Assembly (NCBI RefSeq): GCF_949987535.1
Contig: NC_080074.1
Span: forward strand, 40,531,641 to 40,595,640
Source of the DNA: Balaenoptera acutorostrata
Taxonomy: Eukaryota > Chordata > Mammalia > Artiodactyla > Balaenopteridae
Length of the DNA: 64,000 bases
Direction of reading: 5' to 3'
Positions within the stretch are counted from its first letter, which is position 1; each line of letters starts with the position of its first letter. The position numbers and the translations under genes are program-made. Of this stretch, positions 1 through 11,522 are shown one piece after another. The notes below the pieces were generated by a model that was not told the DNA's origin, searched no databases, and saw only the letters and a program-made list of their open reading frames with translations.

Positions 1-239
1 TGACAGTCTCTAGGTCCAGTTTTTATATTTTGTAAAATATGGATCTCTCTATGAACAATATATATCATGTTATTTTCTACATTTAAAGTTTTTATATAAC
101 TTTTTTTATAAATATATTTTTTACATTGAATACATTTTGACAAGTTCAAATCATTTAATACATTTTAAAAATTCAACCTGGTGTTTCAAAATCACCCTGT
201 TTATTGCAATTTATTCAGGTCAATATATGTAAATTCATT

Positions 240-862
240 TGTTTTCATTTTGGTTCACTATCCTACCGTGTGAACAAAGTTTATCCATTTATGTAGTGAA
301 GAATAATCAGGTTGTTGCTATGTTTCACTCCCCCAAAGGGAGCAGATCTGAGCATCTTTGCATGTAAGTCCTTATAAAAATGTGCCAGAGTTTCACTAGG
401 GAATTCATTCATCTAGTAGGAAAGCTAGTGAATCAGGGCTTGTGAGCATGTTCAAGTTTACCAGGTGTTTTGAAGGTGCTCTCCTCTGTAGTGGTACTAA
501 TTTCTACTTCAACCAATAACGTCTGTGAGTCTTACCTTTCTACATCTTTATTACCACCTTGGTGTAAGATTAATTTGGGTCAGTATCTATTAATTAGTAT
601 TTCAGAAGTTACTAGTGAGCTTTAATATCTTTTGATATTTTTATTGGCATTCTAATTTTCTCTGAATAAAATGCTTTAGGCCATTTTTCTTCTAGGCTAT
701 TTGATTTTTAAAAAAATATACTTTCTTCATCTGGCTTATCCTTTTACTTTTTAAAGTTTCTTTTTATATAAGTTTTTTTCCTAGTACAGTCATGTTGAAT
801 AATCATTTCTTTCATGGTTTTTGCTTTTTTTGTTTCATGATTAAAAAAATCCTTCTTTCACC
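240..862 (-). mobile_element. Decayed L1M-type LINE fragment
   Basis: A heavily diverged stretch follows, in order and in antisense, the 3' part of ORF2 of an old mammalian L1. Recognisable blocks are the 'ttatccattta' region near 285, the 'gagtttcactaggg' block near 388, 'gcatgttcaagtttacca' near 446, 'gtggtactaatttctact' near 491 and 'catttctttcatggtttttg' near 805. No frame stays open. It is much older than the other L1 copies here and ends where a GC-rich segment begins. The family call rests on remembered consensus, so the boundaries are approximate. Confidence 0.55.
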
Positions 863-1115
863 CGGAAGCTGCTCAAGGCCTGGGGAGACTGGTAGACCCA
901 GCAAGGACCACTCTTGAAGGCAGACTTTGCTCATCCACCCTGCAGGCCAAACTTTCGCCAGCATCTACCACATTCACTGGGGCCTCCCTTCAGGCCTTTC
1001 CCCACTGGTCCCTGCCTCTTCCTCGGTTCATGAAGCAAAAATTCCCCCAAGTGCTCTTTCTTTCAAGGCTCCGGCAGCACAGGAAGCCTAGGTAGCTGCT
1101 TGGGTCAGATACAGT
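861..1115. other. Unassigned GC-rich island
   Basis: This segment of about 250 bases is clearly richer in G and C than the AT-rich sequence on both sides and starts abruptly after a decayed L1. Reading it on the plus strand gives short open blocks broken by a stop near 915. I recognise no repeat or gene family in it. It could be part of an old LTR, a retrocopy fragment or a regulatory island. Confidence 0.35.
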
Positions 1116-1149
1116 AGCAGCAAGGGTAGCAGGGATATATTCAAGCTAT

Positions 1150-1450
1150 CATCTTCCCATAATAACCCAGTAGTTATTCTCTATCATTGACCAATTTGTT
1201 TCTTTCATTGATCTTATTTTAAGGTGTGTGTTTATGTGTGCAATATATTTTACTTGTCTTCTCAGAATTCCCTAGCAGTGATTCTCTTATCACGGCAGAA
1301 ATGGTTTTTTTATAAGGTGCATATTTATGTATATGTTATTTTCTCCTCTTTTATTGTCTGACTTCTGCTCTGTTCTGTCAGTTCCCTGAGGAAAGGAACC
1401 ATGTCTGTTCATAGTTACACTATGGTACTGCTGGGATAGAGCAGGTATAC
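1150..1450 (+). repeat. L2 LINE 3' fragment
   Basis: The segment around 1375-1420 reads like the conserved L2 3' end (a 'ccctgaggaaaggaaccatg' block), preceded by T-rich, loosely L2-like sequence. It is strongly diverged and has no open frame. The left boundary is uncertain. Confidence 0.45.
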
Positions 1451-4446
1451 AAAAATTTATGTTACATTGAGAAATCAGAGATTAAATTTCCTTACAATAT
1501 CTGGGAGGTTGCTATTCTCTGATGCTAACTGAGGCTACTTCTTGCGGACCACTGAGCTGAAGATGGGTTTATAAGCCTTTGTGAATATTGATAAACCAAA
1601 AAGTATACATGTCTGGATAAAAGGCCATGTGACTTCCACTTTTAGGTAGTGTCTACAGAAGGGTCAGAATCTGCCCTCCCCACCAAATCTATGTTGAATC
1701 CCCACCAGCATTCCAATATATTTGAGGCCCAGCTTACTACACTGTTCATCTTGGCCACAACAGTTTCAGTAAGAGACATTTTAATGAAAATGTATACACT
1801 ATTTGTATTCTGTAGAGACGATTGAGATACAACAAAACTAAGGTTTTACGGTCACACAATCAGCCAGCTATAGTGTAAGAAAATAAGAAGCTTATAATGA
1901 CAAACAAACACTCCTTTATAGTGAGATGAATTAAATGATAAAGCAGTCATTTGTCATCTTAGAACCTCCCAAGGGAAGCCGGCAGAAGTACTTGAATTGA
2001 CAGAGAATATGCTACATCGGAGAAACAAATAGCAGAAGGCAATTTATAATTTGATAGGGAGAAGAAACTGTGGAATAAAGAGAGAAATCAGGACCGGTTA
2101 CCAGATACAGGAGTAGGCCTCCTATGTAACTTGGACAACAAGTGAATTTGTGAAGCATAACAATGTCCATATTGCATCATATAGGTAGAAATGTAGTAAT
2201 ATACTTTTTTCTTTTTTTGTAGATTTTATACACAGGCTTTAAAATGTTTGTAGCTATATGGTCTTCCCTGGAAGGGGAGTTGGAATGAGGGAGTCGAGGA
2301 GGAGGATGCGATAGGTTATGCGATAGGTACACATAGGTTACGTGTACAGGTTTGCACAAACACATATACATATATATGCATACAATGATTGCTTTTGACA
2401 TGATATATAGCTCTTCCAATCTCTCTTATTTTTTAATCTTTTCAGTCTCAAACTTTGTCAGTTCCATTCCTACCACACTCAGATTCCTCACTGCCCAGAT
2501 ATAGAGCTTTACTATCTAAGCAGCTTGGCAGCATGATTCCGAATCTCCATTTAGTTGCATTCACTTTCCCTTCAGTCTGCTCTTATCATAAAGCTACAAC
2601 CTGACACTTTCTAATCTCATGCCCATTGGCAAGACTCCTAAATTCCCTGACCGATCTGTCATCTTAGACTATTTTGACGAAGTATTGACAGTGGAAGAGA
2701 CCGATTCGATTAGTCTAACAGCATCCTTATGGCTGCTAGGTTGCCTCTCTGGAGCTGTGGTACCCAAGCAGAAGCCCTGAGTGGCTGTGTTAAGATCCCA
2801 AAGGCTTTAACAGAGTTTAAGTGTTGCCTGGTGTCCTTGCTGCTCACCGATGTGGGAGCCAGTAAATCTTTCTCATCAAGTTTTCGCTTGTGAAATTTAG
2901 CCTAATGAAACTTAACATATATTTAATTCACCATCTTTTTTGTGATTTGTCTTAAAGATCAATATACGTACATCTACTGGCATCAATTATGTTTTCTTTC
3001 AGATACAGATTTAGGCAACAGATTTTATTGTAGTGAATGGCTTCTCTTTATGTTTCACAGTAGAAAATTATCTAATTTTCCTTGGAATTGAAGGTTAATA
3101 TATAATCATTAAATCTGTTTCTCTTAGGTGCCAAGTCATTTAGATAAAAAATATAATGCTTGCTTAATCATATTAAGTTTAGTGATGGTCAAACTTCCAG
3201 ATGTCTCAAGATGTTCGGTACAATGTAAAAAGAAATAACTAATTTGCTGAATTCTCCCTTTTTTGGCCCAAATATAATGATGTTATATAAATGGGTAAAT
3301 GTCTACATACTAAACCCTCTGCCTGTTTTTCTGTAGGACCCAATAATATAATATTAAATTTAAAATGAGTATTATTGAAATGCTCGATCTCATTGAAACA
3401 GCAGGAGATTTATTTTTGAGGAAGTGAAGGTTTTACTTTTGCAACGATGACTCACATATGAGGAATAGAAAATATTGTACTGTGAATTTAAGGTTCTCTT
3501 CATCCATACCAATCAGCTAACCACAAGTACTGATCTTGTTTATAAGATATTCTCATTGAGTCGGCAAAGAGTACAGACGGCCCATTTTTCATGTCTCTGG
3601 ATCTGTTCAATGTTAATAGCAGTCACTATAACCTTAAGATCCAAAGTCTGTTTTATCACTTTAGTGTGTTTCATTTTAGTGCATATCAACAGCAAATAGT
3701 TCTTTGAAATTACTGTGGTCTTTCAAAAGAATAAGGTTATTTATGTTTATGTTTATAACATACATACATATTCCACAGTTTCTGTAGCTGATAGAGAACA
3801 CTGCTATAATTAAAAACAAACAAATTCAAATATCTGAAAATGTCATTTCTACTATCATACTCTGATACATTAATTTTATTTGATATATCTATATATAAAA
3901 TATCTAGGTAGTTAACTCAAATAACATACAGATCTCAATTTAAAGGAGATGAAAATCTATTAGTGGGAATTTAAATTTAGCTAGATAAAATTTCCTGTTC
4001 CATATTCTAAAAAAATAATCCCATAAATACATGCCAATCATCTTATAAAGTTGTAAGGTTTTTATAGCCTGGACTCAGGGCCTTTGATATATCTAATACT
4101 CCATACACCACAGGCACCATTTAAATCACTGTCTTTAATATGGATTAGATATCAAAATAAGAATTATCACTCTATTAATCTGCTGTAGGGAGAGGTTAAA
4201 ATCAGTTGGAATATCCTTCTCATGTTCTTTACAGCTTATGACAATAGTTTCTGTATTAGTCTTATTTATTTTCACTGTGATTTTATGTTAAATATTTTCT
4301 ATTCTTTCTTTTTTTCTCCAAACTTTGTAGGGTATTCCAAAAATACCCTAAATCAGAAGTGTTAAATGTGCTGGGGATTCTGAGGTGTAGCCTAAATCAG
4401 TCCACTGTCAGAAAAGAATTTTTAGGTGGATCTTGTGCAGTCTTTT
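1451..4446. other. AT-rich sequence without a recognised gene
   Basis: About 3 kb of AT-rich sequence. Short open frames on both strands (the largest around 3475-3699 and 2177-2419) have AT-driven composition, no protein motif and no flanking splice pattern, so I do not call them genes. The block at about 2460-2870 is less AT-rich and could be an old unrecognised repeat or a conserved element. Confidence 0.5.
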
Positions 4447-4462
4447 AATTCATGTGACTTTT
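4447..4462. repeat. Target-site duplication of CHR-1 SINE, left copy
   Basis: aattcatgtgactttt here matches aattcatatgactttt at 4684-4699 with a single difference. The two copies bracket the CHR-1 SINE and its unusual tail. Confidence 0.8.
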
Positions 4463-4683
4463 TTTTTTTTTTAAATATCTCTGCATTCTTTTTTTTTTTT
4501 TTCTTTTTGATGTGGACCATTTTTAAAGTCTTTATTGAATTTGTTACAATATTGCTTCTGTTTTATGTTTTGGTTTTTTGGCCACAAGGCATGTGGGATC
4601 TTAGCTCCCCAACCAGGGCTCGAACCCGCACCCCCTGCCTTGGAAGGCGAAGTCTTAACCACTGGACCGCAAGGGAAGTCCCT
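4463..4683 (-). mobile_element. CHR-1 type SINE
   Basis: A tRNA-derived SINE inserted on the minus strand. Read in sense it starts at 4683 with agggacttccc, has a tRNA-like A box followed by a B box (ggttcgagccc, from 4624 back to 4614), then a tRNA-unrelated body ending in an A-rich tail. The tail appears as T runs on the plus strand and holds an 18-base non-A segment (about 4472-4490) between two long homopolymers. The target duplication lies outside both homopolymers, so this segment arrived with the insertion. The element is non-coding and would have been transcribed by RNA polymerase III and mobilised by L1 enzymes. Presence of this family supports a cetacean, hippo or ruminant lineage. 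Confidence 0.85.
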
Positions 4684-4877
4684 AATTCATATGACTTTTT
4701 AATTCTACCCCTTCACATAGCTGAGTTTACTTATCACATTGCATTGAGTACAGTTGACTCTCTGTGAAGTTGTATCATGTGATTTAAGTATCCATTAGCA
4801 TCCGGGGGAAGCCAATACATATAAGACCTTTGTGAAAATCTAAACCAGGAAACAACTCCCCTCTCTTTCCCTGTAGA

Positions 4878-5040
4878 GGTATGTGTATATATGTATATGT
4901 ATATATATATATGTATGTGTATATATATGTGGCTTTCATATATAATATAATTACATCATATATTTATATTATATAATTTACATAATTATGCAATATATAA
5001 TTATATTTTATAATGGCTTTTATATATAATAATATATATA
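4878..5040. repeat. AT/GT-rich microsatellite
   Basis: Irregular runs of TATATG and TATA, followed by AT-only sequence with repeated 'atataatt' units. Confidence 0.75.
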
Positions 5041-5269
5041 ATTCTGAAAAAAAGTGATTCTGGCATAAAATAGAATCTTACAGAATATTTTGTCCCTTAA
5101 AAATTAGCCATGGGTTCTACCTGTAAAAGACAACTGATTAGTATTAGATAAGATAATGGAAAGCATGAAAGGCTTTTAATAAAGGCATGGGTATAATTAG
5201 AACAGATTTGAGCATTGCATTATAACATCTGCCTGAATTACTCCAGATATATATAATTAATGTTAGTTG

Positions 5270-5520
5270 TTAATAATTTTTTATTAAGCTCCTACTATGT
5301 GTCAGGCAATGAACTAAGTGCTTTATATATATTGTCTATTTTTGTTCTCACAATGACCCTCAAATAAGAAAAAGATACTGACATTCTGACTATTTAGAGA
5401 TGAGAGAATTGGTGGGCTAGCGGGGGTAAGATCCAGGAGCGGAGCGGAGGTAGGTGGAGAAGCCAGAATTAGCTGCCAGCTCTGCTGATTCTGCAGTCAA
5501 CATGCTTTTCCCCAGTGTTG
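5270..5520 (-). repeat. MIR SINE
   Basis: In antisense this follows the MIR body: 'tactatgtgtcaggcaatg' at about 5294, an 'actaagtgcttta' block, 'ttctcacaatgaccct' near 5345 and a decayed tRNA-like end toward 5520. It is an ancient, diverged, non-coding copy. Confidence 0.6.
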
Positions 5521-7459
5521 CTCTGCCCATCAAATGATGGTCATTAAGTTAGAACTGGACAGTGGTCAGTGAGTTAAAAAAAAAAAAAAAAAGGGCCACC
5601 TTAATTTGATGGTTCTATGAATAGCTTATAGAAATCTTAGAAAACATTTCTTTCATGGGATTCAGCAGTTTTAAAAACCAGGAATACAATGCTCAATTTT
5701 AGTTTTAAAAAATTTTGTCCTATTCCTACTAATATACCCATTTGTACAGAAATATGTCAGAAAATGAACCAGAAAAAAAATGTGATAGTACTTTTTAATG
5801 ATTTGAAATTTACATGCAAACAATTACCAGAAGAAGGCATGTAATTTTTAAAATGAGCATATTATTTCTAAAAGGGCCAGAAAGATTAAAGTGATAATGT
5901 TGAATGGCCCAATGCTTATTTTGATGTGTCATTATTTTCAACTAGCTTTTTAAAAGTCCCCTTCAGCTAACAACATGTAGGAAAAGCAAAAACAGATTGA
6001 AAAGCAAAAAGTACATAATGCTCTTGTCCAAGTTTATGTCTTTATCTAAATCTTATTTATCTTTGCAAATACAGCATGGTCGACCACCTCAATCCTTTGC
6101 TTAATACCATTTTATTTTAAAAGAGGACTACTCATAAACAGTCTTGATTACTTTCCCATTGAATGTCCAAGTTATTCATGAATGGTTCAAACAATTACGT
6201 ACTTTCCCCTCCTATTTGGAAATGTCAGAATGGGTCAGAGTGCCATTTCACCAACAAGAGGCAATGGAAACAGATATGGACAAAACACTGAAACTGGAAA
6301 GCAGACCTATCCATGGGGCTGTCCTGCGTAAAATGGCAAATCTCTGTGTGGTTACTGTGGGTGTTGCATCCAATAGTATGTGTGGGCCAGTTGTGGAAGA
6401 ACGAGTTCAAGGTCAAAATAGCTGGATGGCAGTGCTGCGACTTTGGGTTGAGGAGCCCATTCCTGGAAGGAACATGGCAATGTTGTGGGAATAAGCAGCT
6501 TCTTGTTCTCTAGAGGTGGGGCTGACAAGAGCCAGTGAGACCAAGGCTTTTTCTACAGGGGCTCAGGTCTATCGGGAACTTGAAGCAGAAACTCTATGGT
6601 AAGTCAATGCAGTGGCTAGAGCTGGGCAACAAAAGCAGGGCTAAAACTTGCTGAGCATATTAGTAAGGCATTCCAGACCCTATGCACTGCTGGGTTGAGG
6701 ATGACTATTAAACATTTGCACTGCATCAAGAATGACTCAGGAATTGATTGATAGGGTAGATTCAGCAAGTGAGAGAATGGAGAAGACAAATCCATGGGTG
6801 AACTATGCCCATTTATTCAGAAAATTAAGAAATTCCAATTAACTTTTTTTTAAAAAAAGCCATTCCAATTATTTGGGACCTCCCAGACAATGTGACTGGC
6901 TGAGTGTTCACTTTCAAATAAGTTTTTAAAACATTATTAATGTATAGCTAATCCTGGAGTGTGAGTTTTATGATACAAATATTCCTCACAGTTAATAGTC
7001 TTGTAAATAGACACACTGAATGTTTTACATTTAAAGCATCCACTATGGAAAGCAAAAACAGAGGAATAGGAATCACGATTATGTTTCATCTGATCTGCTT
7101 AACTTTGAAAAATCTAAAACTGTGTATGTAACTCGACTCCAAATAAAGCAGTAAAGAATTGACAGAAAATAAAAAGGTAACAATATATAAGATGTCACAG
7201 TACTTCTTCTTAGGAAATTTTAGTAATCTCTCTGTTCTTAAAGCTGATATAATTTGTGATTTATAATTGTCAGATATATATTTATTTCTAATTTGCATAG
7301 TTACCCCTTCTTATGGTTTTCTAAAAAGGAGTATATGACTATGAAGGTAGAAATCCTGACAGCAAAATCATGCCTGGGATCATTTTTGTTCTCTCTGATT
7401 CCATAGACTTGAGTTTTATAAAGAGGAGAGGCTCTGCCGAATGTGATGAATAATTGCAT
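5521..7459. other. Sequence without a recognised gene
   Basis: It contains a 17-base A run near 5577. The block 6144-6790 is less AT-rich and has an open frame of 116 codons on the plus strand (6144-6494) overlapped by others on both strands. The product has no motif I recognise, and overlapping frames on both strands argue for chance. A splice-like pair sits at 6557 and 6599 and is discussed as a finding. Confidence 0.4.
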
Positions 7460-7570
7460 TACAGACCGCAGAGGTGGAGGTGACCTTGGAGATCACATAG
7501 CCAGTATCTTATAAATGAGGAAACTAAGACTTGGGGATTAGGTTCACAGAACTAATCGTAGGTATTTTAG
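7460..7570 (-). repeat. MIR-like fragment
   Basis: The block 'ataaatgaggaaactaagac' at about 7512 followed by a decayed 'ggttcacagaacta' matches the antisense MIR core, where a tGAGGAAACTGAGG motif is followed by the CACACAGCTA region. It is short and diverged, and could belong to a related old repeat. Confidence 0.4.
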
Positions 7571-8295
7571 ATCTAGAGCATAAATATTAAAGCATCAGAA
7601 GCACTTCCCCACAGCAAAAAGGACAGTTATGTGTTTCATCTTGAGACCTAGTTAAACATGGCTCTGTTTACTTACATGCGGAAAGGTTCTCTGGCTAAGC
7701 TCTGCATCAGACTTCAGAGACAGACACTTGCTGGGAAGAAAGAGCTGAATGTTGGCCTGAGGCAGACAGAAAAGCCTGCTTGGACTAGCACAAAGAGGAA
7801 ACGTTCTAGTGGGTGTAAGGGGAAAAACTCAAAAGAGATGTAACAAAGGTGGAGAGTGGGTCCATAGACCAAAAAGAGAAATTCATTATGAAATTCAATA
7901 AGCCTTGATTATTTTGGCCAGGAAGCAAAAGATGGCATGAATTGAGAGGGAGGAAGTCATGTTATCTTTTCTGCAAGAGTATGATTAGAAATGTTTTAAA
8001 GTTCTAGTTTCTGCAAATACAGGGCTCTTCTAATGCCTGGTTCTGAAAGTACAGAACAATATGTATATGGTGACTCTAATTCGTGACCCTTGAGATGTGA
8101 GCTATTTATAACATTTTTGATTTGAGGTTCAGAGTAAAGTATGTAGTAATGTTGGTGTTATTCTTACTTTGGGAAGCAAGAAACAAGGAGCAATATCCAA
8201 CCAGTTCGATTACTGGGCACAAGGGGGGGCGGGCTTAGCTTATGCCCCAGTGTCCTGGCCCCGCCACATCCAATGAGGGCAGATAGGGATAGCAG
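7571..8295. other. Sequence without a recognised gene
   Basis: A 61-codon frame at 7658-7843 is short, has no homologue I recognise and no splice context. The left flank of the next L1 insertion contains a G run and a small GC-rich patch near 8225-8275. Confidence 0.4.
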
Positions 8296-8311
8296 CCTCT
8301 GGAATCACATT
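8296..8311. repeat. Target-site duplication of L1, left copy
   Basis: cctctggaatcacatt here is identical to 14305-14320. The 16-base perfect match brackets the whole L1 insertion, including the second tail. Confidence 0.93.
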
Positions 8312-8482
8312 GTTTTGTTTTGTTTTGTTTTTTTAGTTATTTCTGAGACATAATAACTAGAATTATGACTTATAACATTATACCAGAATATATAAGATTT
8401 TTAGAAATTTCATGTAATGTCTGAAACATTTATATTAACATATTTCCATACAAATAACCCAAAGAAAGTTTAGTATTAGTTG
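8312..8482 (-). other. Candidate L1 3'-transduced segment with second poly(A)
   Basis: Read in the L1 sense, the 3' UTR ends at a first A tract (8492-8483), runs into about 148 bases unrelated to L1 (8482-8335), and ends in a second A-rich tail with CAAAA-type units (8334-8312) that abuts the target duplication. This is the layout expected when an L1 transcript reads through its own polyadenylation signal and carries downstream genomic DNA to the new site. Confidence 0.75.
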
Positions 8483-9925
8483 TTTTTTTTTTGAATTTTT
8501 GAATTTCATTTTATTTTTTTATACAGAAGGTTCTTATTAGTTATCAATTTTATACACATCAGTGTATACATGTCAATCCCAATCACCCAATTCAGCACAC
8601 CACCATCCCCACCCCACCGTGGTTTTCCACCCTTGGTGTCCATACGTTTGTTCTCTGCATCTGTGTCTCAACTTCTGCCCTGCAAACTGGTTCATCTGTA
8701 CCATTTTTCTAGGTTCCACATACATGTGTTAATATACGATATTTGTTTTTCTCTTTCTGACTTACTTCACTCTGTATGACAGTCTCTAGATCCATCCACG
8801 ACTCAACAAATGACTCAATTTCGTTCCTTTTTATGGCTGAGTAATATTCCATTGTATATATGTACCACTACTTCTTTATCCATTCGTCTGTCATGGGCAT
8901 TTAGGTTGCTTCCATGACCTGGCTATTGTAAATAGTGCTGCAATGAACATTGGGGTGCATGTGTCTTTTTGAATTATGGTTTTCTCTGGGTGTATGCCCA
9001 GTAGTGGGATTGCTGGATCATATGGTAATTCTATTTTTAGTTGTTTAAGGAACCTCTATACTGTTCTCCATAGTGGCTGTATCAATTTACATTCCCACCA
9101 ACAGTGCAAGAGGGTTCCCTTTTCTCCACACCCTCTCCAGCATTTGTTGTTTGTAGATTTTCTGATGATGCCCATTCTAACTGGTGTGAGGTGATACCTC
9201 ATTGTAGTTTTGATTTACATTTCTCTAATAATTAGTGATGTTGAGCAGCTTTTCATGTGCCTCTTGGCCATCTGTATATCTTCTTTGGAGAAATGCCTAT
9301 TTAGGTCTTCTGCCCATTTTTGGATTGGGTTGTTTGTTTCTTTAATATTGAGCTGAATGAGCTGTTTATATATTTTGGAGATTAATCCTTTGTCCGTTGA
9401 TTCGTTTGCAAATATTTTCTCCCATTCCGAGGGTTGTCTTTTCGTCTTGTTTATGGTTTCCTTTGCTGCGCCAAAGCTTTGAAGTTTCATTAGGTCCCAT
9501 TTGTTTATTTTTGTTTTTATTTCCATTACTCTAGGAGGTGGATCAAAAAAGATCTTGCTGTGATTTATGTCAAAGAGTGTTCTTCCTATGTTTTCCTCTA
9601 AGAGTTTTATAGTGTCCGGTCTTACATTTAGGTCTCGAATCCATTTTGAGTTTATTTTGTGTATGGTGTTAGGGAGTGTTCTAATTTCATTCTTTTACAC
9701 GTAGCTGTCCAGTTTTCCCAGCACCACTTATTGAAGAGGCTGTTTTTTCTCCATTGTATATCCTTGCTTCCTTTGTCATAGATTAGTTGGCCATAGGGGC
9801 GTGGGTTTATCTCTGGGCTTTGTATCCTATTCCATTGATCTATGTTTCTGTTTTTGTGCCAGTACCATATTGTCTTGATTACTGTAGCTTTGTAGTATAG
9901 TCTGAAGTCAGGGAGTCTGATTCCT

Positions 9926-9940
9926 CCAGCTCCGTTTTTT
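9926..9940. repeat. Target-site duplication of CHR-2 SINE, left copy
   Basis: ccagctccgtttttt here pairs with ccagcttcgtttttt at 10310-10324, one difference. Both are L1 ORF2 sequence, which shows where the SINE entered. Confidence 0.8.
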
Positions 9941-9985
9941 TTTTTTTAAATTTACTTTCTTTTTTTTTTTTTTAAAAGGATTTTC

Positions 9986-10020
<35 letters not shown>

Positions 10021-10309
10021 TTTTTGGCTGTGTTGGGTCTTCGGTTCGTGCGAGGGCTTTCTCCAGTTGCGGCAAGCGGGGGCCACTCTTCATCGCGGTG
10101 CGGGGACCGCTCTTCATCGCGGTGCGCGGGCCTTTCTCTATCGCGGCCCCTCCCGTCGCGGGGCACAGGCTCCAGACGCGCAGGCTCAGCAATTGTGGCT
10201 CACGGGCCCAGCCGCTCCGCGGCACACGGGATCCTCCCAGACCAGGGCCCGAACCCGTGTCCCCTGCACTAGCAGGCAGACTCTCAACCACTGCGCCACC
10301 AGGGAAGCC
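9941..10309 (-). mobile_element. CHR-2 type SINE inside L1 ORF2
   Basis: A tRNA-derived SINE on the minus strand. In sense it starts with ggggcttccctggtggcgca (10310-10291), contains the B box ggttcgggccc, a GC-rich body and a TAAA-repeat tail seen as TTTA units at 9990-10024. The body holds a 24-base tandem duplication (10086-10109 and 10110-10133) that the other CHR-2 copies here lack. Past the TTTA tract the tail has two further T runs separated by short non-A segments. Long apparent open frames on both strands in this GC-rich body are not genes. Confidence 0.9.
10086..10133. repeat. Tandem duplication inside CHR-2
   Basis: Two adjacent 24-base units share ctcttcatcgcggtgcg. The CHR-2 copies at 11523, 23792 and 34330 have this segment once. 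Confidence 0.85.
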
Positions 10310-11507
10310 CCAGCTTCGTTTTTTTCCCTCAAGACTGCTTTGGCTATTCGGGGTCTTTTGTGTCTCCATACAAATTTTAAGATTATTTGTTCTAGTTCTG
10401 TAAAAAATGCCATTGGTAATTTGATAGGGATTGCTTTGAATCTGTAGATTGCTTTGGGTAGTATAGTCATTTTCACAATATTGATTCTTCCAATCCAAGA
10501 ACATGGTATATCTCTCCATCTGTTGGTATCATCTTTAATTTCTTTCATCAGTGACTTATAGTTTTCTGCATACAGGTCTTTTGTCTCCCTAGGTAGGTTT
10601 ATTCCTAGGTATTTTATTCTTTTTGTGGGAGTGGAAAATGGGAGTGTTTCCTTAATTTCTCTTTCAGATTTTTCATCATTAGTGTATGGGAATACAAGAG
10701 ATTTCTGCACATTAATTTTGTATACTGCAACTTTACCAAATTCATTGATTAGCTCTAGTAGTTTTCTGGTGGCATTTTTAGGATTCTCTATGTATAGTAT
10801 CATGTCATCTGCAAACACTGACAGTTTTACTTCTTCTTTTCCAATTTATATTCTTTTTATTTCTTTTTCTTCCCTGATTGCCATGGCTAGGACTTCCAAA
10901 ACTATGTTGAATAATAGTGGTGAGAGTGGGCATCCTTGTCTTGTTCCTGATCTTAGAGGAAATGATTCCAGTTTTTCACCATTGAGAATGTTTGCTGTGG
11001 GTTTGTCGTAAATGGCCTTTATTATGTTGAGGTAGGTTCCCTCTACGCCCACTTTCTGGAGAGTTTTTATAATAAATGGGTGTTGAATTTTGTCAAAAGC
11101 TTTTTCTGCATCTATTGAGATGATCATATGGTTTTTATTCTTCAATTTGTTAATATGGTGTATCACATTGATTGATTTGTGTACATCGAAGAATCCTTGC
11201 ATCCCTGGGATAAATCCCACTTGATCATGGTGTATGATCCTTTTAATGTGCTGTTGGATTCTGTTTGCTAGTATTTTGTTGAGGATTTTTGCATTTATGT
11301 TCATCAGTGATATTGGCCTGTAGTTTTCTTTTTTGTCACATCTTTGTCTGGTGTTGGTATCAGGGTGATGGTGGCCTCATAGAATGAGTTTGGGAGTGTT
11401 CCCTCCTCTGCAATTTTTTGGAAGAGTTTGAGAAGGATGGGTGTTAGCTCTTCTCTAAATGTTTGATAGAATTCACCTGTGAAGCCATCTGGTCCTGGAC
11501 TTTTGTT

Positions 11508-11522
11508 TGTTGGAAGATTTTT
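11508..11522. repeat. Target-site duplication of CHR-2 SINE, left copy
   Basis: tgttggaagattttt is identical at 11849-11863. Both copies are L1 ORF2 sequence. Confidence 0.9.

Noticed and set aside
1..18. The first 18 bases match a block of L1 3' sequence (cagtctctaggtcca) also seen at 61618-61632.
   Set aside because: Too short at the window edge. The following bases do not continue as L1, and the upstream sequence is not available.
6144..6513. A 116-codon frame with a second overlapping frame of 66 codons and an antisense frame.
   Set aside because: Three frames overlap in one place, which is typical of chance in balanced-composition sequence. No domain seen.
10010..10519. Long overlapping open frames on both strands, up to 210 codons.
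   Set aside because: They read through a GC-rich CHR-2 SINE and adjacent L1 ORF2. The parts that look like protein are L1 reverse transcriptase.
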